A stretch of 64,000 bases of DNA from UBA1479 sp038109305 (GTDB taxonomy: Bacteria > Pseudomonadota > Alphaproteobacteria > Rhodospirillales > Casp-alpha2), in contig JAYNIR010000007.1 in NCBI GenBank assembly GCA_038109305.1, positions 68,427 through 132,426 on the forward strand, written 5' to 3'. Positions 45,043-53,396 of this stretch are shown here, piece by piece. Both the position numbers and the translations under genes were made by a program. Under the pieces are notes generated by a model. That model worked only from the letters and a program-made list of their open reading frames with translations, did no database searches and was not told where the DNA came from. Numbering within the stretch: position 1 is the stretch's first letter; the number at the start of each line of letters is the position of its first letter.

Positions 45043-45573
45043 ATGGCCAAGCTTGAGATCATCGTCGCCCCGGACCCGCGCCTGAAGGGCAAGAGCGATC
45101 CCGTCGACCGGGTCGACGACGCCGTGCGCCGACTGATGGACGACATGCTGGAAACCATGTACGCGGCCAACGGCATCGGGCTCGCGGCGGCGCAGGTCGG
45201 CGTCAAGAAGCGGGTCATCGTCGTCGACGTATCGCGCGAAAACGAAGGCCCGGCCCCGATCCAGATGGCCAATCCGGAAGTCATCAACGAAAGCCCCGAA
45301 ATCGGCACCTACGAAGAAGGCTGCCTGTCGCTGCCCGAACATTACGCCGAGGTCGAACGCCCCGTCGCCGTCACCGTCCGCTATCTGGACCGGGAAGGCG
45401 AAATCCGCGAGTTTAAGGCCGACGGCCTGATGGCGATCTGCGTGCAGCACGAAATCGATCACCTGGACGGCGTCTTGTTCGTCGACCATATCTCTAAGCT
45501 CAAGCGCGGCATGATCCTGAAAAAACTTCAGAAGATGAAAAAGCTTCAGGCCGAGGACGCGGCCGCCGTTTAG
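45043..45573 (+). CDS. def: Peptide deformylase
   Basis: A 176-residue metalloenzyme that removes the formyl group from nascent proteins. The three signatures are GIGLAAAQVG, EEGCLSLPE (metal Cys), and QHEIDHLDG (metal His pair and catalytic Glu). ATG 45043 (MAKLEIIVAPDPRL) matches the family start; an ATG at 44998 would add 15 unrelated residues. fmt follows 78 bp downstream. Confidence 0.97.
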   Translation: MAKLEIIVAPDPRLKGKSDPVDRVDDAVRRLMDDMLETMYAANGIGLAAAQVGVKKRVIVVDVSRENEGPAPIQMANPEVINESPEIGTYEEGCLSLPEHYAEVERPVAVTVRYLDREGEIREFKADGLMAICVQHEIDHLDGVLFVDHISKLKRGMILKKLQKMKKLQAEDAAAV

Positions 45574-45651
45574 GGTTTTTCCGACGGTCCCGGGCCTGCC
45601 GCGCCGCAGGGCCCCCTGGACGGGTCTGCGCCCTGCCGGTACAAGCGTCCC

Positions 45652-46581
45652 ATGACCGCGCTCAATCTCATTTATATGGGCTCGCCCGATTTTTCGATCC
45701 CGGCTCTGAAGTCGCTGATCCAGGCCGGGCACAAAATCCTTTGCGTCTATGCCCAGCCGCCCCGCCCCGCCGGCCGGGGGCAGGCGGAACGCCCGTGCCC
45801 GGTGCATGCCTTCGCGGCCGGTCAGGGGATCCCGGTCCGAACGCCGGTCAATTTCAAAGACGCGGCCGACCGGGCCGCCTTCGCCGATCTGAACGCCGAC
45901 GCGGCGGTGGTTGCGGCCTACGGCCTGATCTTGCCGAAGGATGTTTTGGGCGCGCCGCGCATGGGGTGCCTGAACATTCACGCGTCGCTACTGCCGCGCT
46001 GGCGGGGGGCCGCGCCCATTCAACGCGCCATCCAGGCGGGCGATGCTGAAACCGGCGTCACCATCATGCAGATGGACGAAGGGCTCGACACCGGCGCCAT
46101 GCTGATGACCGGCCGCGTGCCCATCGGGCTGCAAAAGACGGCGGGCGATCTTCACAAAGAACTGGCAAGTCTGGGCGCCAAGTTGATCGTCATGGCGCTG
46201 CAGGGCTTGGTCGAGGAGACCGTTTTCCCGACGCCGCAGCCGGACGCGGGCGTCACCTACGCGGCGAAGTTTCAGCGCGACGAAGGACGGCTTGATTGGT
46301 CGAAAAGTGCCGTGGACCTGGAGCGCACCGTCCGCGCCTTTACCCCCCGGCCGGGTACCTGGTTCGATTATGAAGGGGAGCGCATCAAAGTGCTGGCCGC
46401 TGCCGCGGTTGACACGGGCGGCGGCAAAGCGCCCGGCACGGTCGCCGACGGCCTCGGCACCGTGGCCTGCAAGGACGGCGCGCTCCGGCCGCTCCGCCTG
46501 CAACGCGCCGGGAAGGCGGCTCTGGATGCGGACGCGTTTTTCCGGGGCTTCGATCTGCCGCCGGGCGCGGTTCTTTCATAG
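45652..46581 (+). CDS. fmt: Methionyl-tRNA formyltransferase
   Basis: A 309-residue enzyme that formylates initiator Met-tRNA. Motifs: IYMGSPDFSIPALKSL, the formyl-donor site NIHASLLPRWRGAAPIQRAI with catalytic Asn and His, and a VTIMQMDEGLDTGAM segment. The C-terminal OB-like domain (RTVRAFTPRPGTWF) binds tRNA. Together with def it forms the usual pair. In many alphaproteobacteria truA follows directly; here 5.6 kb of other genes intervenes. Confidence 0.97.
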   Translation: MTALNLIYMGSPDFSIPALKSLIQAGHKILCVYAQPPRPAGRGQAERPCPVHAFAAGQGIPVRTPVNFKDAADRAAFADLNADAAVVAAYGLILPKDVLGAPRMGCLNIHASLLPRWRGAAPIQRAIQAGDAETGVTIMQMDEGLDTGAMLMTGRVPIGLQKTAGDLHKELASLGAKLIVMALQGLVEETVFPTPQPDAGVTYAAKFQRDEGRLDWSKSAVDLERTVRAFTPRPGTWFDYEGERIKVLAAAAVDTGGGKAPGTVADGLGTVACKDGALRPLRLQRAGKAALDADAFFRGFDLPPGAVLS

Positions 46582-46594
46582 AAACGCGCGCCCG

Positions 46595-46795
46595 GGGCAA
46601 TTGGGTTCCGGCGTGATTTTGGCCCAGGTCTTCAAGCGCGGGGACGACCTTGCCTAGATCGAACAGCCCGGCGATGATGAACCCCAGCGCCTGCGCCAGC
46701 TTGCTGCGCTGGGCGGCCATGTTGGCGTTGCGGCACATCGGTTTCAGCGACGGGTCGATGGCGAACAGGCGGTCATAAAAAAGCGTCATTGCGGC
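46595..46795 (-). pseudogene. Globin gene fragment
   Basis: About 65 codons on the minus strand read as the middle of a bacterial hemoglobin: AAMTLFYDRLFAIDPSLKPM, then SKLAQALGFIIAGLFDL and VPALEDLGQNHAG. The first helix is missing upstream, where the frame runs straight into antisense LysR sequence. The C-terminal half, with the rest of the heme pocket, is missing at the other end, where fmt begins. Both ends are cut, so no functional globin can be made. Confidence 0.75.
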
Positions 46796-47554
46796 GTCAC
46801 CCGCGCCGCCGAGCGTCTGAGCCGGGTTCAGTCCAACGTGACCACGCGGGTTCGCCAGCTGCAGGACGACCTGGGCGTCGCGCTGTTCGTCCGCGAGGGC
46901 AAGCGGCTCTACCCGTCGCCGGCGGGCCGGGTGCTGAACGGCTATGCGGACTGGCTGCTCGCGCTGGCGGACGAGGCCCGCGCCGCCGTCGCCGGGCCGG
47001 AACCGCAGGGCGTGTTTCGCCTGGGCGCCATGGAAAGCACGGCGGCGGTGCGCCTGTCCGGGCCGCTCGCGACCTATGCCAAACGGCACCCCGTCGTGAC
47101 GCTGGACCTTCCCACCGGCAACCCGGGGCAACTGGTGGCGGCGGCCAAGTTTTACGTCATCACCGCGTTCGAGGAAGAAACCGTCATCGTCACGCCGGGC
47201 GGCCATCCGCCGATCGCCGCGCCGAGCGGTGTGCCCAAAACCATGATCGTTTTCGAACAGGGCTGCCCGTACCGCCGCCGGCTCGAGGAATGGTACGCCG
47301 GCCGGGATGACGCGCCGGCGCGGGTTGTCGAGCTCAGCTCGTATCACGCCATGCTCGGCTGCGTGCTGGATGGGATGGGCGCGGCGCTGCTGCCGAAAAG
47401 CGTATTGAAGACGTTTCCCGAGAGCCGCCAACTCAAGGTCCACGCCCTGCCCAAGGGCAAGCAGATATTGAAGGCCCTGCTGGTCTAGCGGAAAGGCGTC
47501 GACGATCCCAAGGTCCGGGCCCTGGCCGATATCCTGCGCACGGCGAAGGGCTGA
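46793..47554 (+). pseudogene. LysR-family transcription regulator gene, truncated and interrupted
   Basis: The frame from 46793 reads GVTRAAERLSRVQSNVTTRV, the second helix of a LysR winged-helix domain, without the preceding 20-25 residues and with no start codon. The effector-binding domain follows (GVFRLGAMESTAAVRL), but between GQLVAAA and KFYVITAFEEETVIV about 15 residues are missing. TAG at 47486-47488 stands where Trp is expected (LLV-stop-RKGVDDPKV), and the frame then continues to TGA 47552-47554. A GTG at 46838 could start a headless protein. The gene is inactive as a DNA-binding regulator. Confidence 0.8.
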
Positions 47555-47580
47555 ACGGACGCCCTCAAGGGCTTGGGATT

Positions 47581-48138
47581 TCAAGATTTCGGCAGCACCG
47601 CCTCGACGGCCTTGATGACCTTGGGCGCGGTCGGCGATGTCGGCGTCGAAAACCAGTCGGTCAACTTGCCGTCGGGCGCGATCAGGTACTTGTGGAAGTT
47701 CCATCGCGGCTTCGCGGCGAAGCCCAATTCCCCCGCCGCCCATTTGTAAAACGGGTGCGCATCGTCGCCCTTAACCTTGGCCTTCTGGGTCAGCGGGAAG
47801 TCGACGTTGAAATTGACCTCGCAAAATTCCTTGATCTGTTTTTCCGTTCCCGGCTCCTGCCCGCCGAAGTCGTTGGACGGCACGCCCAGCAGAACAAACC
47901 CACGGTCTTTATATTTGGCCCACAGCGCCTGAAGGTCCGTGTACTGCGGCGTGTATCCGCACTGCGATGCCGTGTTGACGATCATCACCGCCTTCCCGGC
48001 GAGCGATTTCAAGGGCAGCGGCGCGCCGTCGATGGCGGTGAAGGTGAAATCGTGAGCGGTCATTTTTTTGGTCCCGGCGGCCGTGGCGGCCGTCCCCATG
48101 AGCAAAACGGTCAGACAAGCGGCGATAAACCGGATCAT
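47581..48138 (-). CDS. Glutathione peroxidase-family protein, periplasmic
   Basis: A 185-residue thiol peroxidase. Residues 1-20 form a signal peptide (FIAACLTVLLMGTAATAA). The redox site is NTASQCGYTPQY with Cys rather than selenocysteine, the Gln is in GVPSNDFGGQEPG, and the Trp/Asn pair is in PRWNFHKYL. It would reduce peroxides in the periplasm with a thiol donor. Its start overlaps the stop of the DsbA-family gene by 4 bases, so the two are likely coupled in a thiol-redox unit. Confidence 0.9.
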   Translation of the reverse strand: MIRFIAACLTVLLMGTAATAAGTKKMTAHDFTFTAIDGAPLPLKSLAGKAVMIVNTASQCGYTPQYTDLQALWAKYKDRGFVLLGVPSNDFGGQEPGTEKQIKEFCEVNFNVDFPLTQKAKVKGDDAHPFYKWAAGELGFAAKPRWNFHKYLIAPDGKLTDWFSTPTSPTAPKVIKAVEAVLPKS

Positions 48139-48773
48139 GCGGATTTCTTCTTGGCCCCCGCCTCGGCCATCAGTTGTTCAAGCACTTCATAAGGCTGCGC
48201 GCCGACGACGCCGCGAAGCTGCCCGTCCGGCCCGGGGGCGACGAAGGTCGGCACGCCGGTGACGCCGTATTGATGCGACTTCGCCCAATCCTGATCGATC
48301 GCGTCTTTAAACGCCCGGTCCTCGATCACCATTTTTGCGGCGTCGACGTCGAGCCCGGCCTTTTTAACCACGTCGAGGATCACGTCGACATCGCCGACGT
48401 TGCGGCCTTCGACGAAATAGGCCTCGAAAAATTTATCGTGGATGGCGTCGCCGCCTTCCTGCGTTTCCGCCCACTTGCCGACTTCCTGGGCAAGGCGTGA
48501 ATTATAGGTATGGCTGCGGTCGTTGAAGGGCAGGCCTTCCGCCGCCATCATGCGGTGCATGTTGGCGTTCTTGGTGGCGATTTCCTCGGGCCCCGAGCCG
48601 AACAGGTCCTGCAGCTTGCAGCCCTCGGCGGGCGTTTCCGGGTGCAGCGGGAAATGCACCAGTTCGATGTCGATGTCGTATGCGTCTTTCAGCTTTTTGA
48701 TCTTGTTGTCCCCCAGGTAACACCAGGGGCAGACGTAATCGGAAAAGACTTCAATGGTGATCGGGCCCGACAT
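48135..48773 (-). CDS. DsbA-family (FrnE-like) dithiol oxidoreductase
   Basis: A 212-residue thioredoxin-fold protein without a signal peptide. Active site CPWC in SDYVCPWCYLG; inserted helical domain; cis-Pro loop GVTGVPTFV. This matches cytoplasmic FrnE/2-hydroxychromene-2-carboxylate isomerase-like proteins. It may buffer redox state or act with the peroxidase encoded immediately downstream (ATGA overlap). Confidence 0.9.
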   Translation of the reverse strand: MSGPITIEVFSDYVCPWCYLGDNKIKKLKDAYDIDIELVHFPLHPETPAEGCKLQDLFGSGPEEIATKNANMHRMMAAEGLPFNDRSHTYNSRLAQEVGKWAETQEGGDAIHDKFFEAYFVEGRNVGDVDVILDVVKKAGLDVDAAKMVIEDRAFKDAIDQDWAKSHQYGVTGVPTFVAPGPDGQLRGVVGAQPYEVLEQLMAEAGAKKKSA

Positions 48774-48837
48774 TCGCGATATTCCTTTTAAATCTCGGTT
48801 TCATTGAATTTAATGGCTCGGGGCGGGAAATCCAGTC

Positions 48838-49119
48838 ATGAGTTCGTTATCCGGAAAAGCCTTCGTCTATGTGCTGGGGTCCTGGGACCGATGTCCGGCG
48901 GTCAGCTACGTCGGCTGGACCAACGATGTGGACGCCAGGATCGCCGCCCACAATACTGGCCAGGGCGCCAAAACCACGCGGGGTCGAACCTGGCGGCTGT
49001 TGTATCTGGAAAAACATCCGGACCGGCGCGCGGCCATGCGCCGGGAGTGGCACTTGAAGCGCGACCGCAAATTCCGCCGCGATCTGCTGGCCGACTGCGG
49101 CGGTGGCGCAGGGGCCTAG
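48838..49119 (+). CDS. GIY-YIG endonuclease-domain protein
   Basis: A 93-residue single-domain protein of the UPF0213 type. The signature pair is FVYVLGSWD and VSYVGWTNDVDARI, with catalytic Arg and a later Glu/Lys region REWHLKRDRKFR. Such stand-alone domains are common in alphaproteobacteria and their targets are unknown. It lies between two minus-strand units and is probably monocistronic. Confidence 0.88.
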   Translation: MSSLSGKAFVYVLGSWDRCPAVSYVGWTNDVDARIAAHNTGQGAKTTRGRTWRLLYLEKHPDRRAAMRREWHLKRDRKFRRDLLADCGGGAGA

Positions 49120-49127
49120 CCCGAACC

Positions 49128-49577
49128 CTAGACCTTCATTGCTCTCCGCACCGCCGTTTCGAACGCGTCCAAAAATCGCGACCGGCCCTTTGCGTTGAAC
49201 GGCCGCGGTCCGCCGGTGATTCCCCCCGCGTCGCGAAGCCCCTTCATCAGGTTTCGGTTGGCGAGCGCCATGCCGATCATGTCCTTCGTAAAGACGTCGC
49301 CGTTGGGCTTGACCGCCGCTGCCCCTTTTTCCAGGCACCGGGCGGCCAAGGGGATGTCGTTGGTGATGCAGATGTCGGCGGGCTCGATGCGGTCTGCGAT
49401 CCAGTCATCGGCGGCGTCGGCGCCCTGCGCGACGACGACCAGTTCGGCCATCGGGTCGCGCGGCGGGCGGATGCCGCCGTCGGTCACCAAATAGGATTTC
49501 AGATTGTGCCGTCCGGCGACTTTCAGGACTTCGTCCTTCACCGGGCAGGCGTCAGCGTCGACGTAAATCGCCGTCAT
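49128..49577 (-). CDS. UPF0178 (YaiI/YqxD) family protein
   Basis: A 149-residue protein with a PIN/NYN-like fold. Conserved parts are IYVDADACPVKDE near the start, VVAQGADAADDWI, and CITNDIPLAARCLEKGA. Asp-rich pockets suggest a metal-dependent nuclease, which is not shown. Start ATG 49577 overlaps the stop of the LLM oxidoreductase gene (ATGA). An upstream in-frame ATG at 49652 lies inside that gene. Confidence 0.9.
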   Translation of the reverse strand: MTAIYVDADACPVKDEVLKVAGRHNLKSYLVTDGGIRPPRDPMAELVVVAQGADAADDWIADRIEPADICITNDIPLAARCLEKGAAAVKPNGDVFTKDMIGMALANRNLMKGLRDAGGITGGPRPFNAKGRSRFLDAFETAVRRAMKV

Positions 49578-50593
49578 GACCCGGATGCGGTAAGCCCGGC
49601 GGCGTCGGCCAGCAGTTCGTATGACCGCCTGCGGTCGGCCTGGTCGTGGCACCAGGTCAGGACGACGACTTCATCGGCGCCATAGGCCTCGGCCCGCGCC
49701 GTCAGTTCGGCATAGACCTGGTCGCCGGCGCCGACGATTGCTTGTGTGCGGTAATTGTCGAGCCATTCCCGTTCGGCCGGCGAATAGTCCTGCGCCGCCG
49801 CTTCGTCCGGCGGCAGCATCGGGCCGCGCCGTCCGGTCTGGCGCATCAGCCGCGCGTGCGCGCGGGACCAGAACAATTGGTTCGCTTTTTCTTCCGTTTC
49901 GGCGGCAAGCGCCCAGATGCAGACGCTCGAAAGCGGTTCCGGGTAGCGGGCGGACGGTTTGTAATTGCCGCGGTAAAGGGTCAGCGCCGTTTCCGTGCCG
50001 CGCCCGTCGGTGATGAAGTGCGCGAAGCAATAGGGCAGGCCGAAGTGGGCGGCGATCTGGGCGCCGTAATCGGAGGTGCCCAGCATCCACACCTCGGGCG
50101 ATCCGGGGAACATGGGGTGCGCCTCGACGCCGCGGAACGGATGGCCCTCCATCAATTCTTCGCCCGATACCCAGGCCATCAGGTCGCGCACGTTGGCGGG
50201 AAAGTGTTCGGCGTCCAAGGCCGCGTCGCGGTTAAGCGCCAGCGCCGTCTTGCCGTCGGACCCGGGTGCCCGACCCAACCCCAGATCGATGCGCCCGGGC
50301 GCGATGGCCTCCAGCACGCGGAACTGTTCGGCGACCTTTAATGGCGAATAGTGCGGCAGCATCACGCCCGCCGACCCGATGCGGATGCGGTTGGTCGTCT
50401 GGCCGATGGCGGCCATGATGATTTCCGGCGCCGTGCCGACGATGGACGGGTGGTCGTGGTGTTCCGACACCCAGAACCGGTGATAGCCGAGCCCTTCGCA
50501 AACCTGCGCGAGCTCGATGGTATCGCGGATCGCCTGGTCGGGCGGAGTGCCGCGGGCGGCGGTGGATTGATCCAGGATGGAAAGCTTGGGCAT
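49574..50593 (-). CDS. LLM-class flavin-dependent oxidoreductase (luciferase-like)
   Basis: A 339-residue TIM-barrel monooxygenase. Typical elements: LGYHRFWVSEHH, the APEIIMAAIGQTTNRIRIGS segment, SPLKVAEQFRVLEAIAPGRI and DLGLGRAPGSD. The C-terminus has GAGDQVYAELTARAEAYGA. The MsnO8-like group uses FMNH2 from a partner; no reductase is adjacent. The stop lies 1 base before the UPF0178 region of overlap and the start is 1 base downstream of the short paralogue gene, so these genes form one tight minus-strand string. Confidence 0.88.
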   Translation of the reverse strand: MPKLSILDQSTAARGTPPDQAIRDTIELAQVCEGLGYHRFWVSEHHDHPSIVGTAPEIIMAAIGQTTNRIRIGSAGVMLPHYSPLKVAEQFRVLEAIAPGRIDLGLGRAPGSDGKTALALNRDAALDAEHFPANVRDLMAWVSGEELMEGHPFRGVEAHPMFPGSPEVWMLGTSDYGAQIAAHFGLPYCFAHFITDGRGTETALTLYRGNYKPSARYPEPLSSVCIWALAAETEEKANQLFWSRAHARLMRQTGRRGPMLPPDEAAAQDYSPAEREWLDNYRTQAIVGAGDQVYAELTARAEAYGADEVVVLTWCHDQADRRRSYELLADAAGLTASGS

Positions 50594-51001
50594 CTATTCG
50601 GTCAGCTCGGCCGGTTTGGCGTCCGACAGTTTCAGGTAATCGATGTTGTTGACCTCGATCCCCAGGTCGCGGAGCGAAATGCGCAGTGCATAGACGTCGT
50701 AACTCGGCAGATCCCCCAGTTTGTGCATCATTACCATGTCCGGATGGCGGAGCCCTTCGGCCCAGCCGAATTCCGCCGGCAGGGCGTCGATCTCGACCTG
50801 GCCCGACCCGGCGCCCTTATCGGCGAAGATTTCGACCATGCTTTCGAGCCGCGCGTTCTTGATCAGCCGCGCGCGGCGAAGCGGCGCCGTCCGAAGCGGC
50901 AGCAGGACCAGAGGCAGGATGTGCAGCGCGTCCCGGTCCTCGTCGTCGACGTCCTGTTCGAATTCCAGGTCGCCGGATGTGAAATCTTTTTTCTGGTTCA
51001 A
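50594..51001 (-). CDS. Unknown protein, short paralogue (single N-terminal domain)
   Basis: A 135-residue protein with no recognised family. After an acidic N-terminus (DLEFEQDVDDEDRDALH) comes a domain containing HILPLVLLPLR, RRARLIKNARLESMVEIF, a W-A-E-G-x-x-H-P-D-M-V-M segment, and LPSYDVYALRISLRDLGIEV. No signal or membrane helix is evident. The whole domain matches residues 26-140 of the adjacent larger gene, with most positions identical or conservative. It is 28 bp downstream of that gene and abuts the LLM oxidoreductase gene. It probably arose by duplication of the domain, or the larger gene gained its second half later. Confidence 0.8.
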   Translation of the reverse strand: MNQKKDFTSGDLEFEQDVDDEDRDALHILPLVLLPLRTAPLRRARLIKNARLESMVEIFADKGAGSGQVEIDALPAEFGWAEGLRHPDMVMMHKLGDLPSYDVYALRISLRDLGIEVNNIDYLKLSDAKPAELTE

Positions 51002-51029
51002 GTTGTATTGTCCCTTGGGTGTCCCGCCG

Positions 51030-52127
51030 CTACTTGGCCCATTCCAAGGTTTCGACTTCCGGGGCGTTGGCCTGGATTTCGCGGATCTTGTCGATCCCCT
51101 GTTTCATTTCCGACATGATGAATTCGCCCCGCTTGATCGGGCCGCCGACGGTCGGCGATGGGAATTTCGCGGCAAAAGCGTTCATTTTGGCGGTCAATGC
51201 GCAAAGACAGCCGCCGATTGTGGTGTGATATTCCTCGACGAATTTCTTCACGGTCATGAACCGGTCCGCCGTCAGATCGTCCCAGATGCCGTTGGTGCAG
51301 CGGTCAAACGTCTCGAGCCGGCCGGAAATGGCCGCCAGAAGCTCGTTGATCGTGCCTTCGATCTGATTGCAGGTTTTGATCATGTTGACGTCGGTCTTCA
51401 ACTGGAAATTATCCCGGATTTCTTCCATGGAACTCTTGAATTCGTCGATGATCGGTTCCAGCGTATCCAGACATTGCCGGAAATACGAAAGCGACAGGAA
51501 CAAATCGCCGAAGTCTTCAAGGAATTTGGGTATCTCGCGGGTTTTGATACGCAATTTCTGGGCCATTTGGTCCAGTTTCTTGCGGACCATCTCGACATCC
51601 GGGCTGTAAAACAGCTTCACCAGGTCGTCGAAGGTCTCCACATTCAGGTCGTCCTTGCCGTAAATCTCCTGAATTAGCGGCCGGGTGAACTGGGTCATGT
51701 ACTTGGTCAGTTCTTCGATCTTGCCCTCGGACAGTTTCAGGTCGTCGATGGAATTGACCTCGATCCCTTCCTGACGCAGCAGAATGCGAAGCGAATAGAC
51801 GTCGTAACTGGGCAGCGGCGACAGCTTGCGCAGCATCACCAGGTCTGGATGGCACTTCCGGCCCTTGCCGGCCCATCCGTAATCCTTGGCCAGTTCTTCG
51901 ACCGTCATCTGGCCGGAGCCGATGCCTGATCCCTTGAACAGTTCGACGACGCTTTCCAGCCGCGCGTTCTTGATCAGACGCGCGCGTTTCAGCGATGGCT
52001 TTTGAAACGGCAGGATGATGAGCGGCAGAATATGAAGCGCGTCGCGATCCTCGTCGGTCTGGGTCGAGGTCACGCCGGTCGGAATTCCGGGTTCCGGATA
52101 ATCGGGCTCTTCAGCCGCGTCGTTCAT
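51030..52127 (-). CDS. Unknown protein, long paralogue with C-terminal helical domain
   Basis: A 365-residue protein. Residues 26-140 repeat the domain of its neighbour (EDRDALHILPLIILPF, KRARLIKNARLESVVELF, GSGQMTVEELAKDYGWAG, PLPSYDVYSLRILLRQEGIEV). Residues 140-365 are predicted largely helical, with FLEDFGDLFLSLSYFRQCL, EFKSSMEEIRDNFQLKTD and a GGCLCALTAKMNAFAAKF segment. No enzyme motif or membrane segment is visible. ATG 52127 has AAGGAA five bases upstream; an in-frame ATG at 52157 lacks one. It may be a scaffold or signalling protein, but nothing in the sequence proves a role. Confidence 0.82.
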   Translation of the reverse strand: MNDAAEEPDYPEPGIPTGVTSTQTDEDRDALHILPLIILPFQKPSLKRARLIKNARLESVVELFKGSGIGSGQMTVEELAKDYGWAGKGRKCHPDLVMLRKLSPLPSYDVYSLRILLRQEGIEVNSIDDLKLSEGKIEELTKYMTQFTRPLIQEIYGKDDLNVETFDDLVKLFYSPDVEMVRKKLDQMAQKLRIKTREIPKFLEDFGDLFLSLSYFRQCLDTLEPIIDEFKSSMEEIRDNFQLKTDVNMIKTCNQIEGTINELLAAISGRLETFDRCTNGIWDDLTADRFMTVKKFVEEYHTTIGGCLCALTAKMNAFAAKFPSPTVGGPIKRGEFIMSEMKQGIDKIREIQANAPEVETLEWAK

Positions 52128-52239
52128 GGTGTTCCTTCCGTCAAAGACCGCTAACATATGGCTTCTTGTAGGTTTTTATAGCACCAAATTGTGATTCTGG
52201 GCCATTAACCCGTTGTATGTAGACGAAAAGAGCCCGCCC

Positions 52240-52998
52240 ATGCCACGGTACAAACTCACAATAGAATACGACGGAACCGATTTCGTCGGCTGGCAGCGCC
52301 AAGATAACGGGTTTGGCGTGCAGCAGGCCGTGGAAGAGGCCGTTTCCGCCTTTTCCGGCGACGTCCAGACCGTCCAGGCGGCGGGCCGGACGGACGCCGG
52401 CGTACACGCGGCGGGGCAGGTGGCGCATGTTGACCTGACCCGGGACTGGGAGGCCGATAAGGTCCGCGACGCCCTTAATTTCCACCTGAAGGGCCATGCC
52501 GTGACGATCCTGGAGGCCCGCCGGATGGACGATGACTTCCACGCCCGGTTTTCCGCGACCAAACGGTATTACCGCTACCGCATCCTAAACCGGCGGCCGC
52601 AGCCGGCCCTGGACGCCGGGCAGGTCTGGTGGGTGCCTACGGCCTTGGATGCCGACGCCATGGCGGGGGCGGCCCGTGTGCTGGTCGGCCACCATGACTT
52701 TACCTCGTTCCGGGCGGCCCGGTGCCAGGCGCAGTCGCCGGTCAAAACCCTCGACCGGCTGGACGTTTCCCGGGCCGGCGATGAAATCCACGTGTATGCC
52801 GAGGCGTTGTCGTTCCTCCACCATCAGGTCCGTAACATGGTCGGCAGCCTCGCCTGGGTCGGCCAGGGAAAGTGGACAAAATCCCATATAAAACAGGCGC
52901 TTGATGCCCGGGACCGGGCCGCCGGCGGGCCCACGGCCCCGGCCGAGGGGCTGTGCCTGATGGCAGTTGCCTACGATCCGCCAAAGCAAGAAGGCTGA
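52240..52998 (+). CDS. truA: tRNA pseudouridine synthase A
   Basis: A 252-residue enzyme that makes pseudouridine at positions 38-40 of tRNA anticodon stems. Catalytic Asp in AAGRTDAGVHAAGQ; further family motifs YDGTDFVGWQRQ, ATKRYYRYRI, and FLHHQVRNMVGSL. ATG 52240 was chosen since it gives MPRYKLTIEYDGT; an earlier start at 52213 adds an unrelated leader. It lies divergent from the unknown long paralogue gene. Confidence 0.96.
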   Translation: MPRYKLTIEYDGTDFVGWQRQDNGFGVQQAVEEAVSAFSGDVQTVQAAGRTDAGVHAAGQVAHVDLTRDWEADKVRDALNFHLKGHAVTILEARRMDDDFHARFSATKRYYRYRILNRRPQPALDAGQVWWVPTALDADAMAGAARVLVGHHDFTSFRAARCQAQSPVKTLDRLDVSRAGDEIHVYAEALSFLHHQVRNMVGSLAWVGQGKWTKSHIKQALDARDRAAGGPTAPAEGLCLMAVAYDPPKQEG

Positions 52999-53044
52999 AA
53001 AAATAACCCTGGCGCGGGCCCCGGCGCGGGCCTACGTTTGCCGA

Positions 53045-53371
53045 ATGGAGAAACGCATCCCCCTTTCCTTGCGGGCCGAAGGCCCCGCGGCGCCGCCCTT
53101 GACGGACGCGCCCAGCGACGATTTCGCCGCCGACCACCCGGTCATCGGCTATCTGGCCGTGGCCTGCGGGCTACTCGGCATCTTCTCGTGGGGGCTGATC
53201 TTCGTGCCCATGAGCCTCGCCTTTTCCATCGCGGCGCTGGTCGCAGGGCAGGGAACGTGGGGGTTCGCAGGGCTGGTGCTGACCGGCTTCGGGATCGCCA
53301 ATTCACCCAGCATCTGGGTCATGGGGGTCGGCGCCATCGCCGCCGCCATCGGCATCCCCCTTCCGTTTTAG
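53045..53371 (+). CDS. Small inner-membrane protein, unknown function
   Basis: A 108-residue protein with a 40-residue soluble N-terminus (including a DDFAADHPVIG segment). Then about three hydrophobic helices follow: YLAVACGLLGIFSWGLIFVP, AFSIAALVAGQGTWGFAGLV, and SIWVMGVGAIAAAIGIPLPF. The layout resembles short DUF4190-like membrane proteins, but this is not certain. It follows truA by 46 bp on the same strand and is convergent with dapE. Confidence 0.65.
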   Translation: MEKRIPLSLRAEGPAAPPLTDAPSDDFAADHPVIGYLAVACGLLGIFSWGLIFVPMSLAFSIAALVAGQGTWGFAGLVLTGFGIANSPSIWVMGVGAIAAAIGIPLPF

Positions 53372-53396
53372 GCCGAAATCGCCCGTTTTCCGCCGG

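Noticed and set aside
46385..47743. A 452-codon minus-strand open frame
   Set aside because: Most of it is antisense to LysR and fmt; only the central 65 codons are real globin sequence, which is annotated as a fragment.
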